Both the position numbers and the translations under genes were made by a program. Below are positions 15,126 to 16,367 of a stretch of DNA of 16,367 nt, piece by piece. Under the pieces are notes generated by a model that worked only from the letters and a program-made list of their open reading frames with translations, did no database searches and was not told the origin of the DNA. The stretch's first letter is position 1. Each line of letters begins with the position of its first letter. The DNA is from Desulfobacter curvatus DSM 3379 (GTDB lineage: Bacteria > Desulfobacterota > Desulfobacteria > Desulfobacterales > Desulfobacteraceae): positions 1 through 16,367 of the forward strand of contig NZ_KB893131.1 in NCBI RefSeq assembly GCF_000373985.1, given 5' to 3'.

Positions 15126-16051
15126 GCTTTGTGAAAACTGACATTCTTGATGCCCTGGAAAATGGGGTTATCATTACCGATAAAGACTTGAATATACTGT
15201 TCTGGAACAGATGGCTGTCCGTACATACAGGGATTAGTCAGGAAAAAGCCCATAGACAACGCTTGCCAAAATTATTTCCAGATACTTCATTTTCCATCCT
15301 AAAGCGGAAAATCCGTATTGCATTTACTCTAAAAACCCCGTCCTTCATGAACGCATCCGTGGAAAAATACGTTATTCCGATTAAACTGAACAAAATTACA
15401 AAATCCATTTTTCGTTTCATGCGCCAGGATTCCGTAATCACGCCCCTGGATGACACTCAGGTTGCCGTCCTGATATATGATGCAACCCAGTTACTGGAAG
15501 CAAATGCGGTTATTGAGACTCAACTCAAGCTGGAGGAAAAACAGGCTCGAATCGACGGTCTTACCCAATGCTACAACAAAACAATGTTTAATAAACTTTT
15601 GGCTATAGAAATAAAAAAAGCAAACCGTCACGACTATGCTTTTTCCATGATTATATTAGATATTGATAATTTCAAATCAGTGAATGATACGTTTGGACAT
15701 TTGGTGGGGGATTATGTTCTCAAGCAGATAGCAACCATTTGCTCCCAAAACATCAGGGAAAGCGATGTCTTTGCCAGATGGGGAGGAGAAGAATTTTGTA
15801 TTCTGCTACCCCAAGCCACGTTAGAAAATACGATTGCCGTGGCAGACAAACTCAGGCGTATTGTGGCTGCCCACAATTTTGGAGAGGCAGGCCCCCAGCA
15901 GTGTAGTTTCGGTGTGGCTGAATATTCCAAGGATAACCAGCAAGCAAATCTGGTGCGCCAGGCGGATGAAGCTTTATATTATGCCAAACACAACGGAAAA
16001 AATAGGGTGGCCGCATACCTGGACAACCAGAAATTTATCCTATCGCCTTAA
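15122..16051 (+). CDS. Diguanylate cyclase with N-terminal PAS-like domain
   Basis: 309 residues, predicted soluble. A PAS-like sensor covers about 5-125 (ALENGVIITDKDLNILFWNR at 11-30). A short helical linker follows, then a GGDEF domain from about 145 (DGLTQCYNK) to 302. Catalytic features are Asp180 (ILDIDNFK), GGEEF at 221-225, a standard active variant, and an allosteric RxxD inhibitory site, RESD at 212-215, exactly five residues before it. It should make c-di-GMP from two GTP and be product-inhibited. The start is a GTG inside the overlapping GTGA of the cheC-like stop, with GAGGAG six bases upstream, so translation is probably coupled. It has no receiver domain of its own, so control by the upstream receiver/CheC pair would need protein contact (inference). 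Confidence 0.93.
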   Translation: MSFVKTDILDALENGVIITDKDLNILFWNRWLSVHTGISQEKAHRQRLPKLFPDTSFSILKRKIRIAFTLKTPSFMNASVEKYVIPIKLNKITKSIFRFMRQDSVITPLDDTQVAVLIYDATQLLEANAVIETQLKLEEKQARIDGLTQCYNKTMFNKLLAIEIKKANRHDYAFSMIILDIDNFKSVNDTFGHLVGDYVLKQIATICSQNIRESDVFARWGGEEFCILLPQATLENTIAVADKLRRIVAAHNFGEAGPQQCSFGVAEYSKDNQQANLVRQADEALYYAKHNGKNRVAAYLDNQKFILSP

Positions 16052-16056
16052 TCTTT

Positions 16057-16070
16057 GCTAAAAATTTAGC
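16057..16070. terminator. Short hairpin after the diguanylate cyclase gene
   Basis: GCTAAA (16057-16062) and TTTAGC (16065-16070) are complementary, 5 bases after the cyclase stop and 2 bases before the stop of the opposing frame. The stem is AT-rich with no proper T-run, so it is a weak candidate for a shared terminator. Confidence 0.3.
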
Positions 16071-16072
16071 CG

Positions 16073-16366
16073 TTATTCCAGTGATAGCTCAACAATCATT
16101 GGATCTAATTTTTTGCCCGTCTTGACAATGCACTTTTTTACAAAGGGTTTGTAGCCTTGTGCACGGATAGTTAGATCGAATTCACCATCTGGTACGCCAA
16201 AGAAAACGAAATTCCCTTTGTAGTAGCAATCCGAACGTGGAATAACATAGTCTAATGAGAATATTGATATATAACGGCCACGGGCCGTCCTTGGTCTATC
16301 TACACCAAGACTTCGGCCCACAACAAAGCTTGAAAGATCTGAGTAACTTACCCAGACTTTCTTATA
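16073..16366 (-). pseudogene. Truncated beta-domain (carboxypeptidase-regulatory/PEGA-like) frame fused to the repeat
   Basis: The frame is open from the right edge to the stop at 16075-16073, 97 residues in the window. The last 50 residues look like a real protein: NFVFFGVPDGEFDLTIRAQG, then a Lys-rich strand, PMIVELSLE and the end. This is the second half of a Cna-B/carboxypeptidase-regulatory or PEGA-type beta sandwich (gvpdGeydLtv.a.GY pattern). The preceding residues (SYSDLSSFVVGRSLGVDRP and on) are simply translation of repeat copy C. No start with an RBS is visible in this part; a GTG at 16321 lies inside the repeat. Either the repeat replaced the front of the gene, leaving a fragment, or the gene continues to the right with the repeat translated as part of it. 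Confidence 0.5.
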
Positions 16367-16367
16367 A
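16271..16367 (-). repeat. Third copy (C) of the ~94-bp structured repeat, inverted
   Basis: Read on the minus strand this copy begins TTATAAGAAAGTCTG and matches copy B at 9722-9773 with a single difference over about 52 bases. It then matches copy A through the hairpin region (GGTGTAGATAGACCAAGGAC shared exactly) and ends GTGGCCGTTAT. The outer stem is GGGCCG/CGGCCC. The inner stem CTTGGT/ACCAAG is perfect, whereas copy A has mismatches there. It may continue beyond the window. Confidence 0.8.

Noticed and set aside
1..16367. tRNA, rRNA and known riboswitch signatures
   Set aside because: No cloverleaf with TTCGA-type T-loop and CCA context, no rRNA-like stretch and no recognisable riboswitch core was seen by eye. 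A covariance-model scan (tRNAscan-SE, Rfam) would settle this.

Overview
The window looks like chromosomal DNA of a sulfate-reducing deltaproteobacterium of the Desulfobacter/Desulfobacula/Desulfobacterium type. This is inferred from gene content and protein flavour: a Pfa-like megasynthase, a DUF5610 ('hydrogenase-4 component G'-like) protein, a receiver/CheC/GGDEF operon, and many stand-alone genes separated by long AT-rich gaps with repeats. No rRNA, tRNA or marker gene fixes the taxonomy.

Layout. Positions 1-91 (minus) hold the first 30 codons of what looks like a transposase, so an insertion sequence continues off the left edge. A gene-poor stretch with a 10-bp inverted repeat follows. 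Positions 525-8185 (plus) carry two very large genes that together form a polyunsaturated-fatty-acid-synthase (Pfa)-like type I system: KS-AT-ACP-ACP, then KR-DH(PKS type)-DH-DH(FabA type). The junction between them has an A9 run and no convincing start for the second gene. A single -1 slip there would join them into one 2553-residue protein. Directly after the second gene's stop, in the same frame, is a 44-codon remnant that resembles the C-terminus of a sodium:neurotransmitter-type (NSS) symporter.

Positions 8358-9596 (minus) encode a concentrative nucleoside transporter (NupC/CNT). The gap after it holds two tandem copies (9629-9818) of a ~94-bp hairpin repeat. A third copy lies in opposite orientation at the right edge (16271-16367). 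The hairpin arms vary in a compensatory way between copies, so the element looks selected or propagated as a folded structure. Next are a GNAT acetyltransferase (9999-10487, plus), a near-perfect 19-bp terminator-like hairpin, L-aspartate oxidase NadB (10571-12187, minus) and, upstream of nadB on the same strand, an exported SH3/coiled-coil/membrane-anchor protein (12241-12852).

A 417-bp gap with several foldbacks precedes a DUF5610-like gene (13270-13803, minus). Divergent from it is a compact signalling operon, 14137-16051 (plus): a single-domain response regulator, a two-site CheC-type phosphatase and a PAS-GGDEF diguanylate cyclase. The last two overlap by 4 bp. An inverted repeat overlaps a candidate extended -10 promoter in front of the operon. 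The right end holds a reading frame (minus) for half of a carboxypeptidase-regulatory/PEGA-like beta domain, which runs unbroken into the third copy of the repeat.

How the parts may work together: the Pfa-like pair would build an acyl chain iteratively, but a second KS/chain-length factor, enoyl reductase, thioesterase and phosphopantetheinyl transferase are all absent here and must be supplied elsewhere or not used. The signalling operon suggests a phospho-relay whose output is c-di-GMP, with CheC resetting the receiver. The other genes are housekeeping (NAD synthesis, nucleoside uptake) or of unknown role.
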